Source: Lepisosteus oculatus | Taxonomy: Eukaryota > Chordata > Actinopteri > Semionotiformes > Lepisosteidae | DNA: 64,000 nucleotides | Direction of reading: 5' to 3' | Assembly (NCBI RefSeq): GCF_040954835.1 | Contig: NC_090698.1 | Coordinates: forward strand, 5,826,501-5,890,500 | Shown: piece after piece, positions 46,401 to 59,359 of the stretch | Layout: each line of letters starts with the position of its first letter | Position numbering within the stretch: the first letter of the stretch is position 1 | The notes under the pieces: generated by a model | Told to the model about the DNA's origin: nothing | The model's input: the letters and a program-made list of their open reading frames with translations, nothing else | The model's database searches: none | Position numbers and translations under genes: made by a program

Positions 46401-49400
46401 CTGGTTGCCTGTGTGGGTGCTTTATGAAGTTCTCAGCTCCCTTGGCTTCCAGGTGCTGGGCACGCTGGGTCGGTCGGCCACCCCCAGAGGCAGAGTATGT
46501 CCAGTGAGACGCTGAGAGAGTTCACCAAGAGAGCGTTGGGCCCCGCCCACGCCACAGCGGAGGGGAAAGCTCCCCTCAGGGCTCTGCGCGCTGTAAGAGA
46601 GAGGACTCCTCCACGCATCTCGGAATGAGACAGTCATGACGACCGGTAACCTTTTCCACTTCAAAACACCAACCCCCTCCCTCCTGTCATAATCAACACC
46701 CGCTGACCCCCCCCCCGGGGGGACCGCAGAACTCCAGGAAGTGACATGCCCAGGTTTCCTGTAGGCAGCCTGCGTTGCCTAGCAACTGGCAACCACATCT
46801 GCAAGCAAACGGCTGCGAGCTGCCTCTCGGGCGGCGTCAGAAACCAGCTGGGCCTGGGCGAACGCCGGCGGGCCCGGGGGCACCAGAGCTGGCGCCGGCC
46901 TGGAAAGCTTTTTCGCTTCTGCAGAGACCCGAGTCCTGCGTCCCTGCTGGTGATGATGCTATGTTTACAAAAGTAAACCTGCAAATTCTGCAAGACCTGC
47001 CTCTGTGCTCCAGACAGCCAGGGTCTCATGCACAGTGCCGTGGTGTTTTTGCATCATGTGTCAGATTTAGCGACATAAACTGGGAACATGGACGCCCAAG
47101 GCTGACCACAGCAAACTGTCTAAACTGTCTGCTTTTACTACCGGATATGGCAACAAACCGTTACTTACCAATCAGAAAACTGCACGTTTTTGGTATGTAA
47201 ATTTCGCTCATCTCCAAAAATAAAAGCCTGTTGCCGTCTTTGAGAAGGTGACGAAGTTTTGGCTAGCTGCGTCCCTCCTCCTTTCTTTATTGCAATACAG
47301 AAATCTCCAGTCCTGTGGTTTTCTGAGGAGGGTCTAACGGTACTAATCAAAGGACCCCAGATACACACTGTGGCACAGGGTTTGAGCCTTCTCCCCTTTA
47401 TGCCAGGACTTGTGCCCTCCCCCCCCCTCGGATAAAATCATGCTGGTCTTGAAGCTCTCGCCCTGCTCCCCCACACACAGGCTTGCAGGGCTGCTCCTGG
47501 AGAAGCAGGGGAATGAGGGGGCACACGCAGAGCACTCACCCAGCTCCCAGTCCGGCGTGTCTCCCAGGCTGTCCAGGATGCCCTGGATCTCGGGGGCGTC
47601 CAGCAGCGCCTCCCTCAGGCCGGTCAGCTTGTGCCGGACGTCCTGCAGCAGCTCGGAGCCGGACGGGTAGGCCGGCGGGGCGCACCCCCTGAGTGCGTGC
47701 TCGAGGAAGGCGCGGGCCTGCTCCCCGAAGCCGCCGGCGCGCCGCTCACACAGCTCCTGCGCGCGGTGGGACAGGCGCTTCTGCGCCGAGACCAGCCCGC
47801 CGATGACCTGGCCGAACGCCGAGAAGCGGTGCTTGACCTTGTCTGCCAGGGCCAGTGAGAGGCGGCCGTGCGGGGGGGCGGCGGGGGCGCCCCCCAGGGA
47901 GCCGCACAGCACGTCCATCTCCTCCTCCGTGCTGCTGATGGACAGGGAGTCCAGCTCGTAGCCCAGGGGGGTCAGCAGGGAGTGGACGGGCGACGGCGGG
48001 GACAGCCACACCCCGTCTTCGATCCAGGACACGCGGTGGGGCGACTGGGGCCCCGAGTTGCGCTGGGACGGCTCCGCAGGGGGACTGCGGGAACCGGGGT
48101 CATCGGTCTGCTGGGTTGGGCTTGGGGAGCCAGGGGTTAGGAGTTCAGGGGTCGGGAGGTCAGAGGAACCCCCTCTTCTCAGCGCGTCAGTCTTCCTCCT
48201 CAGGACGACTTCCTGAACGGAGCCGGGGGAGCAGGGGGGGGACTGCAGAGCTCCCGCTGGGGCAGAGAGAGGTCAGAGGTCAGAGGTCAGAGGATCCTGT
48301 CAGCTAATGCAGACAGCTAGAAATACCAACTTGGAAACACGTTTCTATACCTCACACATACAGCATGCATCTGTCTGTTTCTGTCTGCTTGCTTTGCTGT
48401 TGTTGTATGGACTTTTCTAAAAAAACCCATATTGTTATCAAACTTGTTTTATTTGCTTTAACTGTTTTATACTGTGTAGCACTTTGAGATGTTGCACATC
48501 AAACGTGCAAGATAAATGTAATATATAGTGTAATATATATAATATAAAAACTAATGTAGTTCAGGTGGACAGCTGCGTCAGCGTGCGTAGCCTTCTTCGG
48601 GTGTGGAGAAGTCAGCCTGTGTCCACACCTGAGGAAGGCTCCTCAGCCGAAACGTGTTTTCTTTCTTCTCTTTTCAGCCTGGAATGAACCTATTACTTGT
48701 GCATATAAATTAATGTTTATTATTGCCTGTAACATCAGAGAAAATTGCAAACGGCTTGTCCACATCCCTTCTTGTGATATTTGGCAAATGATCTGTATGT
48801 GCAGCAGTAGCTGCAGTGACTCAGTGTTACTCCAGTAGCTGAACTCACAAGCCTGCTCCTTCTCCGTACTGCTGGGCTCAGTGACCTCCTGCTCCTTGTC
48901 CACTGAGAAAGTTCTCTTGTTCTGAATCCCCGCCCCTCCCCAGGGGCGGGTGGTGCTCAGCCTCCTTTCTCGCCTGCGATTGGCTGCCCGTGCGCTCGGG
49001 GCCTGACTGGTTTCCAGGGGCGACTGCTTGGTGAGCCAATCATCTCCGTGTTCGTGGAGAAACAAAGGGTTAATGATGCAGAGCGCTCCATTCGCTGAGG
49101 TCACCTGCCAGTGAGACAAGAAGTTAATAAGGCTTCAATTAACTGCTAAGGAAGATCTCAGTAAACTTAAGCCATTTAAAAAAAAAACTTTCTTTTTAAG
49201 TCAAATGATTTCCCAAATGATACTTTTATTAGCAGTTTTTAAACCTGGCATAAATTAGGTTTTTAAGCTTTTAATCTTTTAAGCATCCAAAGCATTTTCA
49301 TTTTTCTCATTAAAACAAAAACAGATCACCAGCTATCTATATTGAGGAAGGGCTCTCTCTTGATCTCAGTGACATCACTTCCTGGATGAAGCTTCACGAC

Positions 49401-52400
49401 TGTGTGGTTACATTCACCAGTAGCTCAGGCTGCACTGTCAGCACTGGCTTCAGTGGAAGTCCAATTATAATCCCACTGACAAAGCAATCGAGCTCAGTGA
49501 TGTGGCTCCTGCATACATCAGGGGAAAAGAGCAATCAGAGCAGCACAGCAGTAACCGGACAAACAGGGGTCACCTGTATCGAACACATGGTGAGACCAGT
49601 CGGGGGGAGAAGTGGGGCGCCGGTCACGTGATTGGATTCCACATTCGGGCCTGAGGAGGGATCCAACCAGAACTCTGACACACAGAGAGCAGGGATGGTA
49701 TATCCAGAAAAACACACAGAGCGGGATCAAAATACAGAGCAGAAATAATCATTTTATCAGCATTTAGCCACCTTATGGATACAGGGTCTATTTGCTTAAA
49801 ATATGACACAGCCCAAACTGGACCAGCAATCTTTGGACTATAGGGTTACAATTTGACACAGACTGGACCAGTGATCTCTGGACTATAGGGTTACAATAGG
49901 ACACAGACTGGACCAGTGATCTCTGGACTGTAGGGTTACAATAGGACACAGACTGGACCAGTGATCTCTGGACTGTAGGGCTACAATATGACACAGACTG
50001 GACCAGTGATCTCTGGACTGTAGGGTTACAATAGGACACAGACTGGACCCATGGAAAAATAAGAAACAGGAAGAGGGAATAGTGTCACAGGGTAGAAGAA
50101 GATAAGAGACGGAGACAGAGGGACAGGAAACTGGGGAGAAGGAGTGGGACAGGAGAACAGAGAGAGACTCACTGGGGCCCAGATCCACCAGGGGGTTCAT
50201 CTGCTCCATACTGAGAGAGTACACAGCTGTGGGGATGGACAGACAGCACGGTAGCACGTCCCTGCGAGAGAGGGGTACAGGAGGAGAGGGAGAGAGGGAT
50301 GAATAGACGATGAAAGGATCAACTGAAAAAGAAAGATAAGGTAGGGCTTGCCTCCTCCACACCCTACCTCTTCCACACCCCACCTCCACCCTCCCTCCTC
50401 CTCCTCCACACCCTGCCTCCTCCCTCCTTCCTCCTCATCCTTACCCTGCCTCCTCCCTCCTTCATCCTCCTTAACGCCCCACCTCCTCCACACCTGCCAC
50501 CCTCCTTCCTCCTCCTCCACACCCCGCCTCCCTCCCTCCTCCTCTTTCAAAACACCACCTCCTCCTCCACACCCCATCTCCCTTCCTCCTCCTCCACACT
50601 CTACCTCCCTTCCTCCCCATCCACACCCCACACTCCTCTCCACTCTGCTTGTCTCCCTCCTCCTCCACACCCCTCCTCCCTCCTTCCTCCTCCTCCACAC
50701 CCCACCTCCTTCTCCACACCCCACTTCCTCTTCACCCTGACTCCTCCTCCACACCCCACCTCCTCCTCCACACCCCGCCTACAGCACCTGGTCCCTCCGT
50801 CTCACCTGCTCACTGTGTAGAAGGCCACCAGCTGGATCAAGTCAGAGAAGCCCAGGTGAGACTCTGGCAGGTGAAACACTGATCCAGATGGGAGGAGGGA
50901 GGGAAAATGAGAGCTTTTAGACATGAGCTGTCTTCATGCATCTCAGCTGTATGTCAGTGCATCACGGTGTTGAGTCAGCAGACACAGGCGTGCCACAGAG
51001 CCGTCTTTGTATTAGAGAACAAGCATGTCAGTGTACCATTTCTGGGATGACCCTGAAACACCTTCAATGGTTAATATTCAATATTCACTCAGGCTGCACT
51101 GTCAGCGCTGGTTTCAGACCAATTATAATCTCTCTGAGAAAGCAATCAAGCTCACAACGAAGTCGCTCAAGCAACTTTCAGAACAATGGTACCGGCGCAG
51201 TATGAGTGACAAAGAGCAACACAACAGTAATCACGACATTCAGGGGTCACCTGTATCGAATACATGGTGAGACCAGCTGGGAGGCGAAGTGGGGTGCTGG
51301 TCATGTGACTGGGTTCCACACTTTGGTCCTGGGGAGTATGTCATTGCCTACTGACATGGTGAAAGTACGTCAGTGTTTACCTTTGCCGGTGTATTCGATG
51401 GCAAAATCCCTCACAGACTCGGTGCAGCCCCCTACAGACACACAAAGGAGGTGCGGGCAAGTGGCGGAGTCACACAGCACCAGGAAACTCTGCAGAGAGA
51501 GAGGGGGAAAGGGCAGAACAGGGGAAAGACAGAAGGAGGGAGGAAATAAAAGAACACGAGAGAAGAGAGGGAGCGAAGGAGGAAGAAAGAGAAGTGGGAG
51601 ACAATGGGCAATGAAGAAAAATGTTAGGAGTGTGGAAAAGGGAAGAAAGAGGGAAAGAGATCTATTATGGCACTGATAACTTCCAAATAATAATGTATTA
51701 CATTTTTGTAGCAGATTCCAAAGTGCTTCACATATAAGAGCAAACCCACTTCTCCCACCCCGCCAGCTGGGTGACACAGAGCAGCTGTTCTGCACCTGCA
51801 GCCCCACAGCTCAGGGGCGCAGAGAGGAGACTCAGGCAACATCAGACTGTAGACTGAATTCTAGCCAGGACTCCAGGCCTGACACCCCTCCTGTAAGTTT
51901 GCACACGAGTTCAATGGTATCTATTACTTCTCCTCCAATGGACAGGCCTGCCGGCACTCTGCAGACATAAGACTGGGTACAGAAGCAGGGAGATCTGTCA
52001 ACTAGACCAAAGCAGCTCTCGAGCCCCCGAGACTCTGATAGGCTGCGACCGCACTGCGGCACTCAGCCCCTCGCGCGGACTGCAGGAAGTCCCGAGCAAC
52101 ACAAATAGGGCCCCAGCCTTCGGGTGGGTAACACTGCAGACGAGAAACTGCAGTTTAAATAAAACAGCCGAAATGTTTCCGACCTTCCTGTGGCGTGAGG
52201 AAGTCCCGAGATGTACCAACGCCTCCCCCTCTCGCGCAGCTGACAGATGCACTAACTTTACAGCTCATCTCCATCGCTCCAAATACAACCAAGAGCAGAG
52301 AGGTGATTGGTGTCCCTACATCACCACACTACACCAAACTACAACATAATACTGCACCAAACTACAGCACCACACTACACCAAACTACAACATAATACTG

Positions 52401-55400
52401 CACCAAACTACAGCACCACACTACACCAAACTACAACATAATACGGCACCAAACTACAGCACCACACTACACCAAACTACAACATAATACTGCACCAAAC
52501 TACAGCACCACACTACACCAAACTACAACATAATACTGCACCAAACTACAGCACCACACTACACCAAACTACAACATAATACTGCACCAAACTACAGCAT
52601 CACACTACACCAAACTACAACATAATACTGCACCAAACTACAGCACCACACTGTACCAAACTACAACATAATACTGCACCAAACTACAGCACCACACTGC
52701 ACCAAACTACAGCACCACACTGTACCAAACTACAGCACCACACTGCACCAAACTACAGCACCACACTGTACCAAACTACAGCATAATACTGCACCAAACT
52801 ACAGCACCACACTACGCCAAACTACAACATAATACTGCACCAAACTACAGCACCACACTACACCAAACTACAGCATAATACTGCACCAAACTACAGCACC
52901 ACACTGCACCAAACTACAGCACCAAACTACAACATAATACAGCACCAAACTACAGCACCACACCGCACCAAACTACAACATAATACAGCACCACACTTCA
53001 CCAAACTACAGCATAATACTGCACCAAACTACAGCACCACACTGCACCAAACTACAGCACCACACTGCACCAAACTACAGCACCAAACTACAGCACCACA
53101 CTGCACCAAACTACAGCATAATACTGCACCAAACTACAGCACCACACTGCACCAAACTACAGCACCAAACTACAGCACCACACTGCACCAAACTACAGCA
53201 TAATACTGCACCAAACTACAGCACCACACTGCACCAAACTACAGCACCATACTGCACCAAACTACAGCACCAAACTGCAACATAATACTGCACCAAACTG
53301 CAGCACCACACTACAACATACTACTGCACCAAACTACAACATAATACTGCACCCAACTACAACACCATACTACACTACTACATTAAATAACAGCACTATA
53401 CTGCACCACAACGCAGTATCATACTTCACCAAATTACACCATACTGTACCACACTGCAGTACCATATTGCAACAAATTGCAGCACTATATTGCACCACAG
53501 TACAGGCCCATACTACAACACTATACTGTACCACACTACACTACTACACTGGATTACATTACAGAACTATATCGCACCACACTACACTAATACACTGCAT
53601 TAAACTATAGCACTATACTTCACCACACTACACTAATATACTGCATCAAACTACAGCACTATACCCAACCACACTACAGTACTATACACATACAGTACAA
53701 CTACAGTATCATAATGCAGTAAACTACAGCACTATAGTGTACCACACTACAGCACTATACTCCACCAAACTATAGCACTATACTGTACCACACTACAGCA
53801 CTATTTGCACAAACCACTCCACTATACTGTACCACTCTAAAGCACTATACTGCACCAACCTACAACACTGCAGCACACCAAACCACACCACTATACAGTA
53901 ACCATGTTACATTATTATACTGTACTACTCTACCCTGTTCTGTACTAAATTGTACCGTACTGTTATATACTATTGCACTGTATTACACTACTGCTGCTCT
54001 ACAGAGCGGTTGTACACCAAGCTGTCCTGCACTAATCTACTGTACCCCTCTATACTGAACCACACCAAGCGACAGCACTGCTCTGCATTGCTGCACACTG
54101 TACGTACCCTTCCACACGTCCATCCCTGAGCTCTTCAGACACCTCACTGCCCCTAACCCCTCACTCAACCAGTTCCACCTTGGTGATGAACTGAAACCGC
54201 TCTCTCATTAACCCAAAAGAGGAAAGGGAACACGTTTGAAAAGGACAAAAAAAAATACCAACTTCCTTGTTTCTCCCTCTGCTCGTGTGTGCGTGTATGC
54301 ATTCACAGTTACACAACGGCACCTGGCGCAATTGTATACCAAACGTGAGCCCGGGCACAGTGGCACAACGCCACCTAGCTGAGAGAAATTCAGCTCAGGT
54401 GAACCACCCCCTCACCCCCCGCCCCCCTTTCCAAACGAGCCAGTCCTTGGGCTCTCCCTCTCGACAGGGTAGGTGAGGGCGCTGCTCTGGACACACACAC
54501 ACTGGGCTTCTCTCTTCCCCAGCTGGGAGAGTCTGCCGCTCCACTGCCTCCGGGCGCCAGCACGGACACACGCCACACCCACACTCCTCCGGGAGCGAGG
54601 CTGCGCCCAGCTGGTCAGAGACTGGCGCACAGATCTGGCCGCCCTGGGGTCACTGCAGAGGGGAGCAAGCAGCTCCTGCCCCAGGTTTCGGGGACTGCCC
54701 CACACCGACCGGCTGGAGGACAAGACCCTCTCCAGTCTTGTACGGAGAAGACGCCGGAGGCACCGGATACTCGTCTTCATAATCCGCAAGGACAGCGGCA
54801 AGCCCAGCGGACTTCAGAACGAACCGTTAAACACGACAGGGGTGTGGAAGCGCATTTTTAAACACCAGCGAACAACAGAAGGTCAAGAGAAGGTAAAGGC
54901 ATCTTTATGCAGAGGGTTGTGGGAGTCTGGAAGAAGCTTCCCAGCCACATGGTTGAAGCCAGCTCTCCGGCTTCTCTCAAGAAATGTGTGGATGAGATTC
55001 TTGAATGGGCCCTGTGTGCATGGACTGGTGTCCAGGCGTGTGCTCTGTGTGCATGGACTGGTGTCCAGGAGTGTGTACTGTGTGTATGGACAGGTGTCCA
55101 GACATGTGCTCTGTGTGCATGGACTGGTGTCCAGGAGTGTGTACTGTGTGTATGGACAGGTGTCCAGCTGCGTCCTGTGCATATGGAGAGGTGTGCAGGT
55201 GTGTACTGTGAGTATGGACAGATTTTCAGGATTAAGTTGGGCGTATGGACAGGTGTCCAGGAGAGTCCAGCTCTAAGGGGCTTGTAGGTACGGTACCCAG
55301 ATGTGTCCCGATGTGGACTCACCCCTGTGTGCCGGTCCCTCAGTGCAGCGTGGGCCCTCTCTCTGTCCCAGGATCCTCCCAGGGCCCATGCAGGCTTACA

Positions 55401-57218
55401 GAGCCTCAGTCTGTCCAGGAGAGTGAGCGGCGGGTCTCTGGCCATACTGTTCCCATTCAGCACCCCTGTGGAGGCCCTGCAATACAGAAGCACACCGAGA
55501 CACTGAGGGACAAGCGATCAACATGTCTCTCTCCACTCTTCCAACTCTCTCCTCAATCCCATCATCCTCTGACTTCCTCTCCTCCCCTGTCTTTCTCGTC
55601 CTCTCTCACCTCTCCGTGCTGCTCGCCCCTGCTCGCTCATCCAGGCCCTTCATCCCCTCTGCCCTGGAGGGGTGGGGCATCTCAGTGGGCGTGTCCTGTC
55701 CTGCTCAGGGGGTCCCACTGCTCCATTCCCAAGGGCACTGCACTTCCATCGGCTGTCCACTGCTCCCGTCCTGAGCTCAATGCTGTGGCGATTCTGTCGT
55801 CTCCAGGACAGCGCTGTCTTTATACAGATGTCACAAGCTTTAAATAAAAAAGTCACACAGTGGTAAGATATGGACAGACAGACACAGCGCAGTATCGCTC
55901 TGCACTGGGTAGTGTTTCCACACTGGGATCACACTGCTGCTGCGCAGAGCTGGACAGACAGACACAGAGCTGGACAGACAGACACAGTGCAGTATCGCTC
56001 TGCACTGGGTAGTGTTTCCACACTCGGATCACACTGCTGCTGCGCAGAGCTGGACAGACAGACACAGAGCTGGACAGACAGACACAGCACAGTATCTCTC
56101 TGCACTGGGTAGTGTTTCCACACTGGGATCACACTGCTGCTGCTCAGTGCCTGACAGACAGCAGTGGGATTATGCCACGGGTCCTGCTCTGCAGCAGAGA
56201 TACTCAAACACCCTGGACTGCTCAATCTCTGGAACATCTCTTACAAAGGCGAGAAAATTGGAGATCCCACAGTACAACATGCCAAGTTATAGCCTGTTGC
56301 ATTGCACATAGCGCCCCCTAATATTTATAGCAGACTGCAGTGCAGAGCGATAGACACATTTTGCAAAAGGGCAAGAGTGCCTGTTTGTCCAGAACTTCAG
56401 ACTGAAGGATGACAGAAGAATAAGGTGATATGTATCATGTCTAGTGGGATTTAAGATGACATCCTCACTAAAGCCCACCAGCGCATTCACTTCCTGAGAG
56501 AGTTAAGGAAGTGGGGGATGAGCAAGACAACACTGACCAATTTTTACCGTAATACCACTGAGAGTGTCCTGACTGGTGGTATTACGGTGTGGTATGGTGG
56601 AGCCACAGTACAGGACAGAAAAGCTGTACAGAGGGCTGTGAGGTCTGCTCAGAAAATCATTGGGACAGAGCTACCCTCCATCGACCGGATATATCTCGAT
56701 TACTGCCACACGCGGGCTCGAGCAATACTTCAGGACCCAGTTCACCCTGGCCATGATCTGTTCTCACCCCTGGGGCCTGGTAGGAGGTATCGCAGTATCA
56801 GAACACTGACGCATAGATTCAAAACCAGTTTCTTCCCTCAAGCAGTCCACATCTTAAACAGCTCAAATTAGCACATGCACATACAGTATTAGCACGTGCA
56901 CTTTAAGGTACTGCACTGTTTGCACTGTGTCCTGTCTTGGCTGTATCATAATGTCTATTGTCTAAATTTATTGTCTATGTCTGTCATTTGTGCCCCTGTT
57001 ACTGGGTACAGCTGAACGAGTAAGCATTCCAATACACTTGTTGTATATGGCAAATAAAGAAATCTTGAATCTTGACATTCAATGGAACTGTGAGTTTCTC
57101 TGTAGGGTTATTAAAGGTTAAAGGTCAATAGCAGTGGATTGAGTCGGGGATGAAACAGAGAGAGAAAGCCTGTCTCCTGCTCACCCAGTGCTCCTCCCTC
57201 TGAATACATGTCCAGCAT
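43482..57218 (-). CDS. rinl: Ras and Rab interactor-like protein (SH2-like + VPS9 domains)
   Basis: Exons 5' to 3', phases consistent: 57185-57218, 55323-55465, 51381-51489, 50806-50878, 50173-50261, 48849-49094, 47540-48256, 45730-46041, 44937-45068, 43482-44020. They total 2394 nt, 797 residues. The SH2-like domain is at about 27-150 (LLDRLRLCKPAW, then SFLVL, then DLIQLVAFYTVSRDVLP). The usual RIN motif INPLF follows near 160 (ALCIINPLFLHEHGDDWL). The middle is Ser/Pro-rich and helical. VPS9 is at about 471-650, with GADDFLPCLTWVCLRSD, NTDYMMELLD and GGYYLTSVYATL. VPS9 domains exchange nucleotide on Rab5-family GTPases in endocytosis. No Ras-association domain follows, which fits RINL rather than RIN1-3. 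The tail is Gly/Ala/Glu-rich. The start at 57218 is the best ATG, but an upstream in-frame extension is open. For exon 6 I used the acceptor at 49094 and for exon 2 that at 55465, because only these keep phase. Confidence 0.85.
44205..44925 (-). repeat. ~40-60-bp minisatellite following rinl exon 9 donor
   Basis: On the minus strand, units with ctggggcaactgcacactca and ctgggacaatcacac begin within about 15 bp of the exon 9 donor and fill intron 9. The exon's own end has cagggcagctgca, similar to the unit's cagggcaactgca. The half nearer exon 10 is more degenerate. Confidence 0.85.
45290..45480 (+). mobile_element. LINE RT 3' end (family B), degenerate, in rinl intron 8
   Basis: Contains gaggcagttcttcacacaaa, gagaggtggctgata and aacagctagatgagataac, matching the 16185 copy. 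Confidence 0.6.
46300..46435 (+). mobile_element. Weak LINE RT end fragment in rinl intron 7
   Basis: gcgtctttacactaagtgtg then gagtgtggaacaagtcgccc resemble the FFTQRVV...WNELP-coding part of family B. Very degenerate. Confidence 0.35.
48570..48701 (+). mobile_element. Foldback-family element in rinl intron 6
   Basis: Contains agctgcgtcagcgtgcgtag and ccttcttcgggtgtgg, then the inverted tccacacctgaggaagg, followed by gccgaaacgtgttttctttc and tttcagcctggaatgaacc. Confidence 0.65.
49795..50052 (-). repeat. 45-bp minisatellite, copy in rinl intron 5
   Basis: Five to six copies of a unit with gaccagtgatctctggactg and tagggttacaata. It is the reverse complement of the array at 59360-59825. Confidence 0.95.
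50350..50785. repeat. CT-rich low-complexity tract in rinl intron 4
   Basis: Imperfect repetition of cctcctcctccacaccccac. Open frames on both strands are composition artefacts. Confidence 0.9.
52310..53400 (+). repeat. ~15/44-bp satellite-like array in rinl intron 2
   Basis: A basic unit of about 15 bp (caaactacagcaccacactgc type) is arranged in higher-order combinations with ctacaacataatactgcac. Degenerate copies continue to about 53960. It has no similarity to flanking exons. Confidence 0.95.
54900..55010 (+). mobile_element. LINE RT 3' end (family B) in rinl intron 2
   Basis: Contains gcatctttatgcagagggtt, agtctggaagaagcttccc and aaatgtgtggatgagattc. It is immediately followed by the next minisatellite. 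Confidence 0.6.
55010..55290 (+). repeat. ~30-35-bp minisatellite near rinl exon 2 donor
   Basis: Repeats of tgtgcatggactggtgtccag and tgtgtatggacaggtgtccag. The array ends about 35 bp from the exon 2 donor at 55322. Confidence 0.9.
55868..56160 (+). repeat. 100-bp tandem repeat, three copies
   Basis: The unit contains cagtatcgctctgcactggg, tagtgtttccacact and tcacactgctgctgcgcag, spaced exactly 100 bp at 55890, 55990 and 56090. It lies in rinl intron 1. Confidence 0.9.
56465..57077 (+). mobile_element. L2-like LINE 3' end, 5'-truncated, in rinl intron 1
   Basis: An open frame at 56518-56871 reads LTNFYRNTTESVLTGGITVW, then KAVQRAVRSAQKIIG, then RTLTHRFKTSFFPQAVHI and LNSSN, followed by a stop. 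This is the typical C-terminus of L2/Maui-type reverse transcriptases. The 3' UTR ends aataaagaaatcttgaatct, the expected L2-type tail. It is relatively intact and therefore perhaps recent. Confidence 0.8.
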
Positions 57219-59259
57219 CTCGTCTTCCACCCCCGTGACACAGCCCTCTTTCCATGTCCTAGCTGCGTCACCCCAAAGTCCTCCCACACCCCCCAGCTCT
57301 CAGAGCCCCGGCAGCAGCTTCACGCCACCAGATCCAGCAAGCAGGAAGTGGCTCAGGCCCAGTCCACTCCCGTCCCCAGCAGGCCGGCACACTGTCCCCG
57401 TGTATCTCCTGGCGGCGGGGGGAGCCCAGCTCGCCGGCCACACGAAGGGGGACAGCAGGGAGCTTGTATCGGGAGACTCCTGGTGAAAGTCAGGATCACT
57501 GCCGTGGACCCTGTGGAATCGCTGTCTGATTAGGATTCCTCACGCTGCTACAGCTGTCTGGTTACCCGCTGGGGAGGCAGCGAGAGAGTGGTGTAGAGGA
57601 GGTGAGGCTCAGACAGACAGACACCCCTCCGTAACTGAAGCTGTCCCAGGCATGGGAAAACCCAGGCCCAGTTCCTGCAGCTTCTACAGGTGATTTCTCT
57701 GTAATACACCACCCTTTCCTGCTCTACACAGAGAATCTCTCGGCAATCAGAGACACGGAGGACAGGAGACACACAGAGAATGGGAGACACAGCGAGAGAG
57801 AGGAGATACACAGAGGGCAGGAGGCACAGCAAGCAAGCAATAATAGAGAACTCCTCAGTCAAGTACACAAAGAATAACAGGAGACACAGTGAGAGAGAGG
57901 AGGCGATGGAAAAGGAGGAGCTGGCTGTACGGTACTGTTGCCTCACTTACAACCGTGCGGTCCTCCGTCTTCTTCAGTAGCTCTCCTGCGAGCCGAGACA
58001 GACCCGGCCCAGCGACTCTACACCTCGGCCTGCAGACTCTCCCGTCTCCACAGACGGCTGACCCCCAAGTCTCGCCCTCCTGTTCTCCCGTCTCCCGAAC
58101 ACCCTGCCCGTCTCCGTGTCAAGAGTCCTCGCACTCCCCTCTTCTGCTCTTCAGCCCGTCTTCCCACCTGCTCTCCTCCTCCTTCCTTCCTCCTCTCTCT
58201 CTCTCTCTCGCTCTCTCTCCTCTCCCCTCCCTCTCTCAGTCTGCGGTTAGCCTCGCGCTGCTCGAAGCACAGAGCAGGCAACAGACGCGCCGAGACCGAG
58301 AGAAACGTGCTGCGGGGGACAGCGGCCCGGCCCGGCCCACCCTCCACCGGCTGCCGGGCCGCGCGCGCTCCCCGGTGACGAAGCACAGCAAGCGCCGCTT
58401 GGCGCCCCACCGGGGCTGATGGGAAATACCCCGGCCCAAGCTTGAGCCGTCTCAGGGGCAGGGGGAGCCAGGCCCAGCTCCTGCAGCTCTCACAGGCGCG
58501 CGGAAGAAAACAGGGTGTCTGCAAGGCACCACCCTTTCCTGCCCTGCTCTACACACAGAGAGCGACAGGAGATAGGAAGGTCCGTGGCAATAAACCACAT
58601 TCTTCAGTCAAACGCTCATTAAGCCCAGTTTCCATTGGTCTTTCCTTTTGTTACTACTGTTTTTATTGTTTTCCTACGAACATACAAAGTAATCAGGGCC
58701 AACCACAACAAAATATCATCGATCATCTCAAACCCTCACGTGTTTCCAATAGAAATGAGTGTGAAGTCTGTTCTTTATCATCTTTTGCATGTTTTCAGAG
58801 GGTAGTGTACTGGGGAGGAAGGAGGGTGAAGAAAAGAAACATAAAATCATCATCATTAGGTTATAAGATAATCCTCCTCTCCCAGTAACTCTCAAAAACC
58901 TCCTGCTGGAGTCCCAACTGAAAGGTTAACGTCATCAATCTCTGAAACGATAACAGTTCCAGTTTTCTTCGGTTAGGGGACCTCTTTGTAACCATTTACG
59001 TGTTACAGCTTTCTTGCTTGCTGCCAAGAATACTTTCAGCGAGTATTTCTCTCTTCCCACCACCTCGTCAGGCAGGTCACTCAGCTGCAGAACTGAACTA
59101 GGCTCTGGCACGTCTGAACACCCCCGAACCAGAGACCACGCTTCTTCCCAGAACTGCTCGGTTTCCTACCCCGTGAGAGAGCTGGTTTAATAGAGGTCAG
59201 CCATAGAGGTGAAAGCGCGTCAGGATGTGACACTCTCTCTCCCCGTGAGAGCCGCTTCC

Positions 59260-59350
59260 TGTGTGAGGAGCGCGCTTGCGTGCGCCACGTTCTCGGGCTC
59301 CGCTCAGCCGCTCTCGCCGGAAACTGAGCCCCCTGGAGCGCATGCGTGTG
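59260..59350 (-). promoter_or_regulatory. rinl: Promoter-like CpG block, candidate for rinl
   Basis: CpG-rich with an ETS-like core (gccggaaac at about 59314) and an NRF1-like palindrome (gcgcatgcg at about 59338). This is a common pair in TATA-less promoters. It is 2.1 kb upstream of the first rinl coding exon. Inference from motifs only. Confidence 0.3.
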
Positions 59351-59359
59351 CGCACAGAG

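Noticed and set aside
56518-56871. 117-codon frame as a host gene
   Set aside because: It is the C-terminus of an L2-type reverse transcriptase followed by an L2-type tail.
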